In this document: positions 1 through 11,110 of the stretch, piece by piece | Numbering within the stretch: position 1 is the first letter of the stretch | How the letters are laid out: the number at the start of each line of letters is the position of its first letter | From: Macrophomina tecta | Lineage: Eukaryota > Ascomycota > Dothideomycetes > Botryosphaeriales > Botryosphaeriaceae | DNA: 64,000 bases | Assembly: GCA_024180945.1 (NCBI GenBank) | Contig: JAKSGN010000038.1 | Location: forward strand, 2,232,001 to 2,296,000 | Reading direction: 5' to 3' | Program-made: the position numbers and the translations under genes | Notes under the pieces: model-generated | Seen by the model: only the letters and a program-made list of their open reading frames with translations | What the model was told of the DNA's origin: nothing | Databases searched by the model: none

Positions 1-410
1 ATGTGCGGGGCTCGGCGGGCCACGCGGTGTGTGAATTGTGTTGAGGGGCTGTCCTTTACTGGTCCTCGCTGATCTATCTCCCTCTTGTGCTTCTCCAATG
101 CGCCGCTGTCAAGACGCTGTGGCTTAACTGGCGTCTTCCCCCTCACTTTTCTCCTCCTCGGCACACATCTCTCCTTTCCTTCCTCTCTCTCATTGGCCGG
201 AGACTCTTGTATTGCGGCGCGGGTCCTTGAATATTCAAATCTCTTTCTTGGTTGTTCAACAGAAACAACACTGTACCTGCACTCCCCCTGCTCTCCGTGC
301 TCTCCGCACTCCCCCAAAAAGAAAATAAAAATCGCCGGACGAGCAACAGCTACTCGCGCACTTCCATTCCTCCCTCAGAACATCTTGAAGCAGCCATAAG
401 CAAACCCACC
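1..410. other. 5' flank of the 2OG oxygenase gene
   Basis: No gene is supported here. It holds pyrimidine-rich stretches typical of a fungal promoter/5' leader just before the ATG at 411. Open frames on both strands are short and lack family resemblance. Confidence 0.5.
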
Positions 411-1966
411 ATGACACCAGGCCCCCAACTCCCCGATACGCCTGACGCCGCGCTCCCCCTACACGAAGCCTCGGCGCCCGCGGATTCCTCCTTCCCCGGC
501 ATCCCACCCTTCCCGTCCGACATCCCCACCTGCCCGCTCGTTCGCATATCACTCGCACGCCTCTTGCACGGCGACGAGGAGGAAGAAGACCGCCTGTGGC
601 GCGCATGCTGCGAATTAGGGTTCTTCTACATCGACCTGCGCGCCGTCGATCCGGACGTGCTGGATGGCGGCGCGGTGGGGAACGCGCGGCAGGTGGAGGT
701 GCACGTGGACGGTGAGCAGCTGCTCGAGGATGCGGACCGGCTGTTCGAGGTGCAGAGGGACTTTTTTGACTTGCCGGTGGAGGAGAAGTTGAAGTATGAT
801 TTTAGCGGAGAGGGGAGCTATTTCGGGTGAGTGTACTTTTTTTTTTCTTTTTTTTCTCCCCTGTGTTTTTGGGTTTTGCTTGGCTTCTTGTATGCTTTGC
901 TTATGTCGAAGTCAAATGCATTTGCACATTCAAGCCTCCAACTAGAAGAAGAACAGCATAGTAGAAGTGCTAACCAACCGCGTAGCTATAAAGGCTACGG
1001 CGCCGGCATCATCGACGCAGACGGCACTAAAGACCGCAACGAATTCTACAACGTAATGCCTCCCTTCCTCCCTGCCCTCACCTCCTACTCTCACCACCGC
1101 TAACACCCCGTCTCCCAACACAGACTTCCAAAGACGATATCCTCGGCCGCGTGCCCCCGCTCCCCGCGCCTCCGCTCCTCCACCCCCACCGCCCGCTCCT
1201 CTCCTCCTTCATTCGCGAATCCCACTCGCTCGTCAACCTTCTCCTGCGCATCTTGAACGCGCGACTCGCCCTGCCGCCACACACACTTCCTTCGCTGCAC
1301 CGCCTGACCGCCCCCTCCGGCGACCAGGTCCGTTTCATCCGCGCGCCGCCGCAGCCGCAAGACGACGCGCGCGTCGCACTCGGCGAGCACACCGACTTCG
1401 GCAGCGTCACGGTGCTGTTCAATCGCGTGGGCGGGCTGCAGGTGCTGCTGCCGCCCGGGGTGGAGCCGGAGTACCCGGCTGCCGCCACTGCCCCTGCTTC
1501 TGGTGCTGCTGAGGCGGGGAAGAGGGAGCGGGTCGACTCGATGGCGGCGGCCGCAGGGACGGGGAAAGGCGTCGCGCAGGAGACGTGGGCGTACGTGCGG
1601 CCGCTGCGCCACCACGCGATCGTGAACCTGGGCGATGCGCTGGTCAAGATGACGGGCGGCGTGCTGCGCAGCAATATCCATCGCGTGGCGAGCCCGCCCG
1701 GCGAGCAGGCCCAGGCGACGCGGTATAGCTTGGTGTATTTTGCACGGCCGGAGGACGATGTCGTGTTGAAGGTGTTGGAGGGGAGCGAGCGGATTGAAGA
1801 GAAGGTGAGGGAGAGCGGGCAGGCGTTGGTGCGGGAGAGGGAGGAGCGAGAGGTCAGTGCGAAGGAGTGGATTCTGAGGAGGGCATTGGCGAGAAGGACG
1901 GGCGGGAAGTGGGAGGATGGCGTGGGGACAGAGGAGATGAGTAGGGGGAAGGGGGTGGCGGTTTGA
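411..1966 (+). CDS. 2-oxoglutarate/Fe(II)-dependent dioxygenase (isopenicillin-N-synthase-like)
   Basis: Three exons are seen: 411-826, 986-1052 and 1124-1966, joined in frame with GTGAGT and GTAATG donors, giving 441 aa. The N-terminal half has the DIOX_N pattern (LWRACCELGFFYI, then FFDLPVEEKLKYDF). The C-terminal half carries the iron facial triad: His250 and Asp252 in GEHTDFGS, and distal His347 in SNIHRV, followed by an Arg in ATRYSLVYF that would bind 2-oxoglutarate. Family knowledge: these enzymes hydroxylate, desaturate or cyclise small molecules using O2 and 2-oxoglutarate in the cytosol. An insert of about 45 residues, rich in Ala and Pro, sits between the HxD motif and the distal His. 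No biosynthetic cluster lies next to it, so the substrate is unknown. The ATG at 411 was chosen because it opens the conserved domain with only a short Pro-rich leader. Confidence 0.88.
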
Positions 1967-2203
1967 TTTGGGCATGGGTTTGTGTCTGGCTGTTTGTGAG
2001 GGGCATGCGGTGTTTTGGGTGTTCATGCTGGTTCTGGCTGGTTTGGATGGACGGATGTAGATTGAGTTTATAACCTATGCACTGCATTTCAGTATAGGTT
2101 CACCTGCTTGTGCAGCTTCTTTCAGCGAAGACGTTGATGTTGCGGCGCCTCCATTCGTCCTTTCTGGCTTTTCCGTGAAGAACAAGCGCAGTCTCTTTCA
2201 GTC

Positions 2204-2719
2204 ATGGACGAAGTCAGTGCCCTGATTACCTTTCACTTCGCCCACCCCCCTTACGGCCGACTCGCCTGGCAGACAGATGTCATCGAGGTCTGTCTTCCGA
2301 TGCGCTATGAGCATTTCATCCTACATATCCTTCGGCTTCAGAATGAAGTATCACGCTACTTTGGTGAACACTGGGTCGCCAATTTTCCTTTCTACATCAT
2401 ATGGCTTTCCCGAGATCACCACGGCCATTTGCAAGATGTCACTGAAGGCATCCCCCCGTTCCAGACGTTTTTGAGGAGGGGAAAGTGGAATCGTCTGTTG
2501 CGGTTGATGAAGGAGAGAGGTGGGCGAGACGTCATCTGCGTTCCGATTGAAAGCCATAGGAAACTTCCGAGTGTCATGCCGGGCTCAAAGATTGAACAGC
2601 AGGAGATCATGAATTACGAAGAGAAGCAACTGACACAGAAAACGGGAGAGGAAGACACTGATAAGGCTTCTGAAGAACGCCTCAAGCTTTCTTCCTTCCA
2701 GGGTCGCGCGCTCAGTTAG
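2204..2719 (+). CDS. Hypothetical protein, 171 aa
   Basis: An uninterrupted ATG-to-stop frame of 171 codons starts 237 nt after the preceding gene. I do not recognise a family. The first 110 residues are mixed hydrophobic/aromatic and look foldable. The last 45 are polar and charged (EEKQLTQKTGEEDTDKASEE), a common disordered tail. No signal peptide or membrane segment is seen. An intron or a different start is possible, and chance openness cannot be excluded. Confidence 0.4.
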   Translation: MDEVSALITFHFAHPPYGRLAWQTDVIEVCLPMRYEHFILHILRLQNEVSRYFGEHWVANFPFYIIWLSRDHHGHLQDVTEGIPPFQTFLRRGKWNRLLRLMKERGGRDVICVPIESHRKLPSVMPGSKIEQQEIMNYEEKQLTQKTGEEDTDKASEERLKLSSFQGRALS

Positions 2720-4034
2720 CTTCTTAATATCTTTGAGTGTCTCTTTCCTCATACGTGCTTCAGATATTTGTGGCTGTTGTTCTGCAGTTGCAATGGCACC
2801 ATAGTCGCACTCAGGCCCAAAGTTAGTGTGGTACGTATACCAGAAGACCTGTCCAAACCTTCGTATCTGAGGAAATTCTAAGGTGTGCCCTCACTATACC
2901 AGCGGCATGCAGGTAATTTGCTTACTGCTAGGAAGCCGTGCGCTTCCAATATATCATGAAGCAGTTGGTATTAGTGCCATTATTTGGCGGACCAGTTTCT
3001 GTGACGATAACTTTGAGACGTTCGTAGTGGCCACTCTTGTCATTCAGCCGGAACTTCCCAAGGTAATCAAAAGCCTCTTCAACGACCTCCTCGAAAAGTC
3101 GACGTAAGCTTGCATGAGCGCTTCCGCGGCCCGTGTTGCATTGAATCTGAAGCCGACAAAGCCCACAGCCATGGTGATGCTCTCGTGCCCTTACAAGTAC
3201 CTGTCGTGATTGTTCAGTAAGATTCCGATAATGCAATGGAACGTTTAGCAAGAAGGTAATGATTTCAATCGTTCACTGGCCCGCATCCTCCTCTTTATGC
3301 GCCTCCGCATCATCCAAGTTACCGGGACTTCGCAGGTCGACTGTGCAACTTACTTCCGCATTTTCATCTTCCTCTCACAATGTGATTCTAATCTTCCAAT
3401 GTCAATTGCTTTACTTTCCCAACAAGGGTAGCTCTTGTTGCCAAGACCGAGTCAAGTGTCACTCCTGACATCGACGCCGCTAAGCCAGGGCACACAAGTA
3501 TAGTTCATTGCTTCGAGAAGGAGCCCTTGCTGAACGAGAGACTGACTGGGTTTATCAAAAGGAAGCTCGATGAAGATCCTGACGTTAGCTTCGACAGCGG
3601 CAGGTGCAGCGATCGCGAGGGTATTGCAAGGATTGAGGGCCGGATGTGGACTTCGTTGAGTCCACTGGCCCTGGCGTGTTCGAATGTGGCTTCCCAAACG
3701 GATGTGCAGTGGCCATCTGAATTGGTTGCATCGCTGCGGGAAGACGATGATACGGCGGTCATTGCGCGCTAGGTAGGGTTCGCAGCAGGCGGAAGTTTGT
3801 CAACGGTGCCCATGCCCCGTCGAGCATCCACGACGGAACCGGAACCGGCAGCGGCAGAGTTGCGAGGAAGTCGGAAGAGAGCGCCGGAATTACGGCGGCG
3901 ATAAGATTGGAGCCGGCAGGGTGGCGGCTTGCGGCGGGCGTCATCGGCGAACTCTCCCGGCCAATTTTCCCCACGGGCAGCGCGCGCGCGACACTGACTC
4001 CTTCACGGTACAGACAACCATTGCGCCACCGACA
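2720..4034. other. Unresolved interval with coding-like segments on both strands
   Basis: No complete gene could be built. Two segments look translated. On the minus strand, 3139-2928 reads as a charged, balanced peptide (RRLFEEVVEEAFDYLGKF, then GHYERLKVIVTETG) behind a good acceptor (TTCAG at about 3140). On the plus strand, 3427-3772 reads as a 115-codon segment ending in TAG, preceded by a pyrimidine-rich acceptor (TTTCCCAACAAG). Neither joins to a convincing start. The PDX2 promoter should lie in the last few hundred bases. Confidence 0.3.
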
Positions 4035-4971
4035 ATGACCGCCACGAACGCCAGCCCAAAGCGCCAGATCACCATTGGCGTGCTCGCACTTCAGGGTGCC
4101 TTCAGCGAGCACATCCAGCTTCTGCGCATCGCCATCGCCAGTCTGCGCGCGCGGAAGGTCCATGACGCCGCTCAGGTCGACTGGTCGTGCATCGAGGTGC
4201 GCACGCCGGCAGAGCTTGCGTCCTGCGACGCCCTGATCCTGCCTGGCGGCGAGAGCACCACCATGTCCTTGGTCGCTGAGCGTTCGGGCATGCTGGAGCC
4301 GTTGCGAGAATTCGTCAAGTAAGGGCTCCCGGGCTCGGCAGAGCACCTATGACTAACAGGTCGCAATCCGCAGGGTCCAACGAAAGCCCACCTGGGGAAC
4401 CTGCGCCGGCCTCATCCTTCTGGCTGAATCGGCGAACCGCACCAAGAAGGGTGGCCAGGAGCTCATTGGCGGCCTTGACGTCCGCGTGTCCCGTAACCAT
4501 TTCGGCCGGCAGACCGAGTCTTTTACCGCAGACCTCGACCTTTCCTTCCTTCGCAGCGCCCAGGGAGTGGAGACCCAAACAAACGAGAAGCCCTTCCCTA
4601 GCGTATTCATACGAGCACCGGTCGTGGAGAAGCTGCTGCCGCACAAGGATGGCATACAAACTGAAGAGGCAGCCAAGGAAGAAACCATTGTCGCACCCTC
4701 AAAGGTCCCAGCGGACGACGCGGCGCGTGCAGACTTCGAGGCGCAAGTTGAGGTTATGGCAAGGCTTCCAGAACGCGCCAAAGCCCTAAGTAAAGAAGAC
4801 GTAACCGCCTGCGACGAGGGCGAAGCTGGTGACATTATCGCTGTCCGGCAAGGTAATGTTTTTGGGACTAGCTTCCACCCTGAGCTGACCGGTGATTCGA
4901 GAATTCATGTATGGTGGTTGGAGCAGGTTCTGGCGTCGTTGGAGCGGCGGCAGACTGTAGCTGTACGGTGA
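4035..4971 (+). CDS. PDX2: Pyridoxal 5'-phosphate synthase glutaminase subunit (PDX2/SNO family)
   Basis: Two exons, 4035-4318 and 4374-4971, flank a 55-nt intron with a GACTAAC branch site; the product is 293 aa. It is a class I glutamine amidotransferase. The start ITIGVLALQGAFSEH and the oxyanion motif LPGGESTTMS are diagnostic, Cys105 in WGTCAGLILLAE is the nucleophile, and His263/Glu265 in FHPEL complete the triad. Family role: it hydrolyses glutamine and channels ammonia to the PDX1 synthase, which makes vitamin B6 (PLP) from ribose 5-phosphate and glyceraldehyde 3-phosphate in the cytosol. The protein is longer than bacterial PdxT (about 190 aa) because of an acidic insertion of about 60 residues before the His/Glu motif, a feature I associate with fungal members. 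It is transcribed toward CBC2 (tail to tail). Confidence 0.95.
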
Positions 4972-5368
4972 GGTTGTATAAGGACAAAGATAGGTAGACA
5001 CGGATAGGCTCACGGCGTTAATGGCAAAGACCGGAAAATGACTTCCAAAACGAATACATTATCAGAGGGGTTTCCTCTCCTCTTGATACTTGCCGCCCCT
5101 GTTCCTTTTCGAGGAGCTCATCATGACTCTCTGGGTATTCACCTGCAGCAACCCCGTCTGGCCCATACTTTGCCGCTTGAATGCAATCCGTGCTCCAGTG
5201 AATGGATCCAAGTCTCCTCGATGAGGCATGTACGCACACAATTCTGGTGCGAACGCTCAATACCTCCTAAGCGTAATCGATCGTCAGGTGATCTTTGCCA
5301 ATCACAAAATTTGACCGTCAATTGTCCCCTTCCTCCGCAGACCTATGGCAATCTTTTACCAAAGGCCC
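4972..5368. other. Convergent intergenic spacer (PDX2 / CBC2)
   Basis: About 400 bp between two stop codons facing each other. It should contain both 3' UTRs. No open frame with family resemblance and no repeat was seen. Confidence 0.5.
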
Positions 5369-6107
5369 TTATCTGTAATCGTCACGATAGGGGTCATTGG
5401 CTCTGCCCCAGCCACCACGGCCAGGGTCATATTCGTCGCGGTACTCGTCACGGACTTGGCCACCCGACTTGCCGCGTCTGAGATCGTGTTAACAGCAGCC
5501 ACATGCAGTCAAATCTCATCCGACTTACCCATATTGACGGCCCTCGGCGAAACCCTCATCCAGATCAGTACGGATGATACGCTCGTCCAGCTTGGTGCCG
5601 CCAATGTACTTCATGCAGTCCAGCGCGTCCTGGTGGTTGTAGTATTCGACGAAGCAGAACCCGCATGGAGTCTTCTGGTAGCGGTCGAGACCCATGACGA
5701 GTCGCTTGATTTCACCACATCTGAGCCCCACATGTCAGAGTCTACGCCAGTCTCGAAGAATTCTGACTTACTTCGCAAAAAGCTCGTGGATCTGCTCCTC
5801 GGTGGTGTAGAATGACCTGAACGCAATCAGCTCCCGCGCGCGCAAATGTGGCCCCGAAGCTCAGTTCCTTACAGGTTACCAACGTAGAGAGTGGTCGCAT
5901 CCTTCAGCTTCTCCTCAAAATCCGGCGTCTTCTCGCGCTCCTCGTGGTCGCCTTCGACGTGAACATACTTGCGCTTGCGTTGCTGTGATGTTTGTGAGCT
6001 AAGGAACGTCTCAAGACACAATTGAAGCGGATGCTGCCTACCTTGCTCGCAGCGTAGGAACTAGGCTTGTCGAGTCGATCGACCGTGTTGCGCGTAGTTT
6101 GGCGCAT
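5369..6107 (-). CDS. CBC2: Nuclear cap-binding protein subunit 2 (CBP20)
   Basis: Five exons on the minus strand, 6107-6042, 5982-5873, 5816-5772, 5720-5529 and 5477-5369, splice in frame to 173 aa, with GTAAGT-type donors throughout. The RRM is complete: RNP2 is [17 protein letters not shown] and RNP1 is [14 protein letters not shown]. The block [20 protein letters not shown] and the tail [20 protein letters not shown] are characteristic of CBP20. Family role: it binds the m7G cap of nascent RNA polymerase II transcripts as a heterodimer with CBP80 and supports splicing, export and decay. The C-terminal tail is Arg/Gly/Asp/Tyr-rich as expected. Exons of 45-192 nt make this the most intron-dense small gene in the window. 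It shares a 353-bp promoter region with the divergent NUP82 gene. Confidence 0.95.
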
Positions 6108-6460
6108 GGTGAACGCTAAAGCTGGCAATGTTGTGGGAGTGTCGGCGGCGCAAGCTTGAAGAGTCGCGGCTGGAGCTTGCGTTCCTTCCTCCGTTTGAAG
6201 CTCTGGGAGGTTTAGCCGCAGAAAGGCCGACGCCGCATCAATGCAACTTTCAGCAGGCGCGTCTCGTGGAGCTCCGTCGTCTGCGTCTCGTGCACCAGGC
6301 CGCTCACAGGCATCCATTGGAATCCACCCTCGCGTCGCACCTTCTGCCGCGGTCCGCTCGAGCTTCACACCTTTCGGCGCGTCAGCCGAGTACGCCTGAA
6401 CCCTCGCCTTGCTCGCGCCGCTTTCTCGACGCCCGTTCCTGAACCTTTCACGTCTCCGCC
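6108..6460. promoter_or_regulatory. Shared bidirectional promoter region, CBC2 / NUP82
   Basis: Only 353 bp separate the two start codons, which point away from each other, so both promoters must overlap here. The sequence is C-rich toward the NUP82 start. No specific operator could be named. Confidence 0.6.
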
Positions 6461-9219
6461 ATGCCCAGGGTCCTCAGCTACACGCCCGCATGGCTTTCCC
6501 GCGGCGCACCTGGCTTCGAGGTCTTTTCGCAGGCATCATCTAAGTCCAAGTCCCCGCGCAAGTTCACCAACGGTACATCCAAACAACACAAGCCGGGTCC
6601 AAAGCGGACCATCGCCCATCGCGGCAATGAGATCTTCGTGGTGGTGGGAAATGAGATACGCTGGGCGAACCTGCTGCATTTGAGGGAACGTGGCCTACCT
6701 AAGGACCGGCGTGATTTTGGCCGCAGTTGGAGGGCCAGTCGCGATGCCCGCGAACTGACCGAAGAATTGGAAGAGGGTCAAGCTTATAGAGTAATATTTT
6801 CCCATACTCACAGATATCCACCGCTGACAATTAGCGCAGACTTTGAAGACGAACGTGTCTGGCGAAATCACTGAGCTTTCCATTTCGCCCAACGAGGACT
6901 ACATGGCCATTTGTACCTCCCACACCATCCACATCGCTCTTCTTCCTGACTCGGCACACCTTTGTGCTGAGGACACGGGACCTATCAAGCTCAAGACATT
7001 TCAACTTGGACCTACAGCCCACGTCCTGGACCAGGCCCCTCTGGCCTCTGCACTTTGGCATCCCCTTGGAAGGCATGGTCGCTGTTTGGTGACAGTTACT
7101 GCCGACGCGAATGTACGCTTGTGGGAGTTCAACAGAGAAAACCGCGTTTCGTTTAGCGAACCTGAACTTGCTATCGATCTCAAGAAGCTGGCAAGTGGTG
7201 TTGATAGTATGGAAGATTTTAGGGCTTCAAGAATCGGTGACAAGACTGGATTCACCCCGGACTCGTTCGAGATGGCAGTTGCTGCTGCTACATTTGGCAC
7301 AACAGGGAAGAAGGCAGAGCGTGGCTGGGGCCCCATGACTTTGTGGGTTGCCATGAAGAATGGAGACATCTACGCACTCTGCCCTCTTCTTCCCGGGCAG
7401 TGGCAGTACACCACACAGCATGCACCTCTGGAATACCTGCGAAGTCTAGCCCTGCCCATTCAGACTCGTGTGGAAACTCTGGGATCGTCAGACGATGATG
7501 ATTTTGAGCAGCAGACTTTGGATCAGCACGCCGAGTGGTTTGAGAACATCAGGTATGAGGTTGAAGATGACGCAAAGACGCACGAAACCATAGAAATCTA
7601 TTCCCGCCCTCCAGCCCCCGGCCCTATACCTAGGCTTCAGGGTCCATTCATCCCAGATCCCGATCTCGAGATCGACTACGACCTCACGGACATCATCATT
7701 ATCACTCCCAGAGAGGCCGAGCTTGACGAATCAGAACTGGGCGAGGTAATAGGAGACAGAGAGGATCCGAATGTCACCGTTATCTGCGTCGTCACGAGCC
7801 AAGGAAAGATGCACATCTTTATCGACTTCGAGGGCGTTGAGGGCCAATGGCTACCAAGGGAACAGGTGAGAATCTAAACTAGGGTTTTGCAACGGTATAC
7901 CTCGTACTGATTCGTTTACCTAGGCTACAACGATAATCCCGAACTATGATTGTCCGCAGCTTCTCTTCTTCGAGACGGTAGAATTCCAGACACCTGACGA
8001 TGGAGAAACGACCTGCAACCCGGTCTTGACTGGCGATGCCAAGGGAGGCTCATCAGTGTTTATCTCAACCGAGACCGGTGTTTCTTACGTGAGCCTGACG
8101 GCGTGGTTCCGGCCTCTGCAAGATGAGCTCAGCAACCCCGAGTCTGATGGCGCCGGCATGAGGATCGACGCGATCATGAGGGGCTCAGGAAGCTTACTTG
8201 AGAGCATCATCCAGTACCGCCAAGATCAGCATGGCGACCTCTTGCAGTCCACATCAGCAACTATCACGATCGCCAACACGGAGCTCGGGTATTTCTTGCT
8301 CACGTCGGAAGGGTCACAACCACATGCTGCGGTTCTTGACTCTCCTGAGACAGACTACTACGGAGATGGGTACGGTTTGGTGCCGTATGGCGACTATGAG
8401 GCGGAGAGAATCAACATCCCAGAGCCTTGGCCGGCCTATCAGCCGCCTTCGTCGCTTTTCGAGTACCAATCGCAGCTGCCGAAAATGCTTGAGGCTGTCC
8501 CTGAACGCCATAGATTTATGCTGAAACAAGAGATCCGCCTCTCGACTGCCACACTCGATATCTTGACGAAGGCGCATCGCGTGCTCGTCAGTGAGACGCA
8601 GCAGCTTGGCCAGGCGGCGTCTAGTTTGTACACGCGTTGTCAGCGTCTCCAGGATGAGCTAAGGGATCAGATCCGCAAGGCCAACGACGTGGCACAGCAG
8701 ATTGAAAGCATCACAGGCGACGACGAGGAGTATGCGCAGGACAGCGAAGACCGGGCGGTGGGTAGCGCCAAGGTCGAGAGCAGAATCGATAAGGTCAAGG
8801 CGAAGCAGAAGGAGCTGATTGAGCGCACGGAGCGGCTGCGCAACAAACTCAACAAGGCGGGTACCAGGGAGCTCAGCGACAAGGAGAGAGCTTGGTTCGC
8901 CGAGGTGGACAAGATGAAGCAGGCTCTCGTCAATGCCAGTGGGGCGGAGCGTAACGAGGATGACGAAGACGATGTGGAGCCAACAGTAGTGAAGCGCCTG
9001 CACCAAGTGAAGGAGCTCAAGGATGATCTCATACAGCAAGCAAGCGAGCTGCAAGACACGGTGGCGGAGGAACAGGCGGAGACGGGGGTCAGGGTGCCGA
9101 GCGAGTTCCGCAAAGCCAAGGTGAAGCAGATCATGGAACTGCTGGAACGCGAGACGGCGATGGTGGAGGCGGCTACGAAGAAGTTGAGGAAGTTGACTGT
9201 AGGCGCCACTGGGTATTAA
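6461..9219 (+). CDS. NUP82: Nucleoporin Nup82-like protein
   Basis: Three exons, 6461-6790, 6840-7865 and 7924-9219, give 883 aa. The opening RVLSYTPAWLSRGAPGFEVF, the WD-like strands (ALWHPLGRHGRCLVTVTADA, VRLWEFNR) and a long C-terminal coiled coil from about residue 620 to the end match the Nup82 family layout: beta-propeller, acidic linker, then coiled coil. Family role: Nup82 anchors the Nup159/Nsp1 complex on the cytoplasmic face of the nuclear pore and is needed for mRNA export. An acidic linker (SDDDDFEQQTLDQHAEWFEN) follows the propeller. The divergent partner CBC2 also acts in mRNA biogenesis and export. The Nup82 name rests on family pattern rather than on a single catalytic motif. 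Confidence 0.85.
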
Positions 9220-10258
9220 GGGGGATATGTGATTGGTGTCTTGAAAGGGGTTGAGAGATGGCCATTTGGACGTGTGGAGGGAGGATTCATCGCTCGGAGT
9301 AAAAGGGCTGGGGAGTTCGAGATACCTAAAGAGGAAATAATACCAAGCTGCTCGAGAGCGTCTTGTGCGATGATTCGATAGAGCTGTCGGGCTGGATGCG
9401 GAGTTAACGACACGTAGCCGGCGAAGGCAAGGGCAGGGCTGCCGAGCACAGCTTCTCCGAGCTTGGCTTGCGGTGGGTGCTGGGATGCCGGGGCGCTTGG
9501 CCGAAGCTTGCGGGATGGAGTCGTGCTCTGGTGTCGCGATGCGTGGGACCAGCGAGATGCGAGATCACATCACTGTATCGTGACACAGCGCAAACCGCGC
9601 GGTAAGGCGAGTGACGAGGCCCAAAGCGACGGCCGGCGGGGAGGCCTCAGTGGGTGGAGGCGAGGATATGGATTGGCGGACGCTTGGGTTGCACGCGGGC
9701 AAGCAGGCCGAAGCGCCGGGCGCTTAGAAGAGGCACCGCCATCACACATCCCCGTTGCAGTGCAGCGAATCAGAGCCCATGATACCGCTGCTCAGCGCGC
9801 GCTATGCCGAAGAGCGAATGGCGCTCCCGGCCGTCTATCACGGCGTTTGCAGGCCCCTCCCGCTCGTTGGTCACCGTCCCTGTCTCGGCAATATGCAGGG
9901 AGTGCGGCTATTCGCCAGCTCCTGCTCCGCTCTGCTCGCCTGCACCGTGCTGACTGCTGCAGAACAGCGTGCAGCCCTCCCAATGGCGCGGCCCCCGGGG
10001 CCTGGACGCTGCTCTGCACTGCGAATCGATGGGCAAAGCTTGTTGCACACGCCCGGCTGCCGGCCGCTCCCATTAAGGCGCTGAGGTCCACTGCTCGCCG
10101 CGCCCAGCTTCCATCACTCTCTTCTCAGCTGCAAAAGAAAGGCCCTCGAGTCAAAAAGCCGCCTGCCTGCTTTTCAGCTGTCCGCTTTCCGCTTTCGCGC
10201 CTGCGGATCGCCCGCCGGAAACCGCCTCATCGTCCTTCGAGCTCCTCGAGAAACAGTC
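9220..10258. other. Intergenic, about 1 kb
   Basis: GC-rich, with frames open on both strands (9463-10308 plus, 9792-10091 minus) that are Arg/Ala/Pro-rich and lack any family pattern. I take them as chance openness. The promoter of the BIM1-like gene should be at the right end. Confidence 0.45.
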
Positions 10259-11110
10259 ATGCTGCGAGCATCGCTCCTCGCCCTTGGGGCGACGCTGTGG
10301 TGGTGTAGTCTCGTCGCCGCCCACACTGTCATCACCTACCCTGGCTGGAGAGGGAACAACCTGCACACCAACGGCACAAATCCAGACGGCTCTATCCCCA
10401 CAGGTTCCATCGGTATCGACTACTTGGACAATGGCACCATCGGATTTCCCTACGGCATGCAGTGGATGTACCCATGTCAGTATTCGCCACCCACACAAGC
10501 TCAATTGAAGGCTGTTTGCTGACACCCCGTCCAGGCGGCGGCATGCCGACGACGACTAACCGGACAAAGTGGCCGGTAACTGGCGGCGCGGTCGGCTGGC
10601 AGCCTGGGTGGTTCTCCGGGCACAAGACGGCGCTCATGTACGTCAACCTGGGCCTGGGCACCGAGCCGCTCAACATGTCGCACAACATGGTGCCCGTCTT
10701 CTCCATCCAAGGCCCCAGCAACGATATGTACCCGGGTTCCGTTTGCCTGCTGCAAGTGCCGCTGCCCGCCAACATCAGCGTGAACGTGGGCGACAACGCG
10801 ACCATCCAGGTCGTTGAGATTGCGCAGCACGGCGCCGCGCTGTACAGTGTACGTGTCGACCTGCTCCATGAGTGAGCGTAAGCTGACTGGACAACAGTGC
10901 GTCGATATCACCTTCGCCGAACCGCACGACGTTGCCGAGGTCAACGAGACCAACTGCAAGAATACCACCGACCCCAACTCCCTCATCCAATTCGATACTG
11001 TTTTCACTACGTCAAGCCTCACCAGCAGGGCATCATTCTTCCCCGCCAGCGGCCTCATGGCGACACTGCCCACATTCAGCGCGCTCCTGTTCGCGTGCTT
11101 CATGCTATGA
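10259..11110 (+). CDS. Secreted, probably GPI-anchored BIM1/X325-like copper-site protein
   Basis: Exons 10259-10475, 10535-10848 and 10898-11110 give 247 aa. A signal peptide (LLALGATLWWCSLVAA) ends right before His22 in AHTVITYPGWRGNN, so the mature protein would begin with His, the first ligand of a histidine-brace copper site. The YPGWRGNNL start, NRTKWPVTGG and the FSGHKTALMYVNLG block are typical of the X325/BIM1 family. Several N-glycosylation sites and a C-terminal hydrophobic tail (SGLMATLPTFSALLFACFML) after a Ser-rich spacer suggest a GPI anchor. Family knowledge: these LPMO-like proteins bind copper but are not oxidative polysaccharide-degrading enzymes; the Cryptococcus member Bim1 helps acquire copper under limitation. 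Copper import is inferred here from family only; no copper transporter gene lies nearby. Confidence 0.85.

Noticed and set aside
1100..2026. 308-codon minus-strand frame
   Set aside because: Antisense to the 2OG oxygenase exon 3; His/Arg/Pro-rich artefact of GC-rich codons.
9463..10308. 281-codon plus-strand frame
   Set aside because: Low-complexity Arg/Ala/Pro translation that runs into the BIM1-like signal peptide region in another frame.
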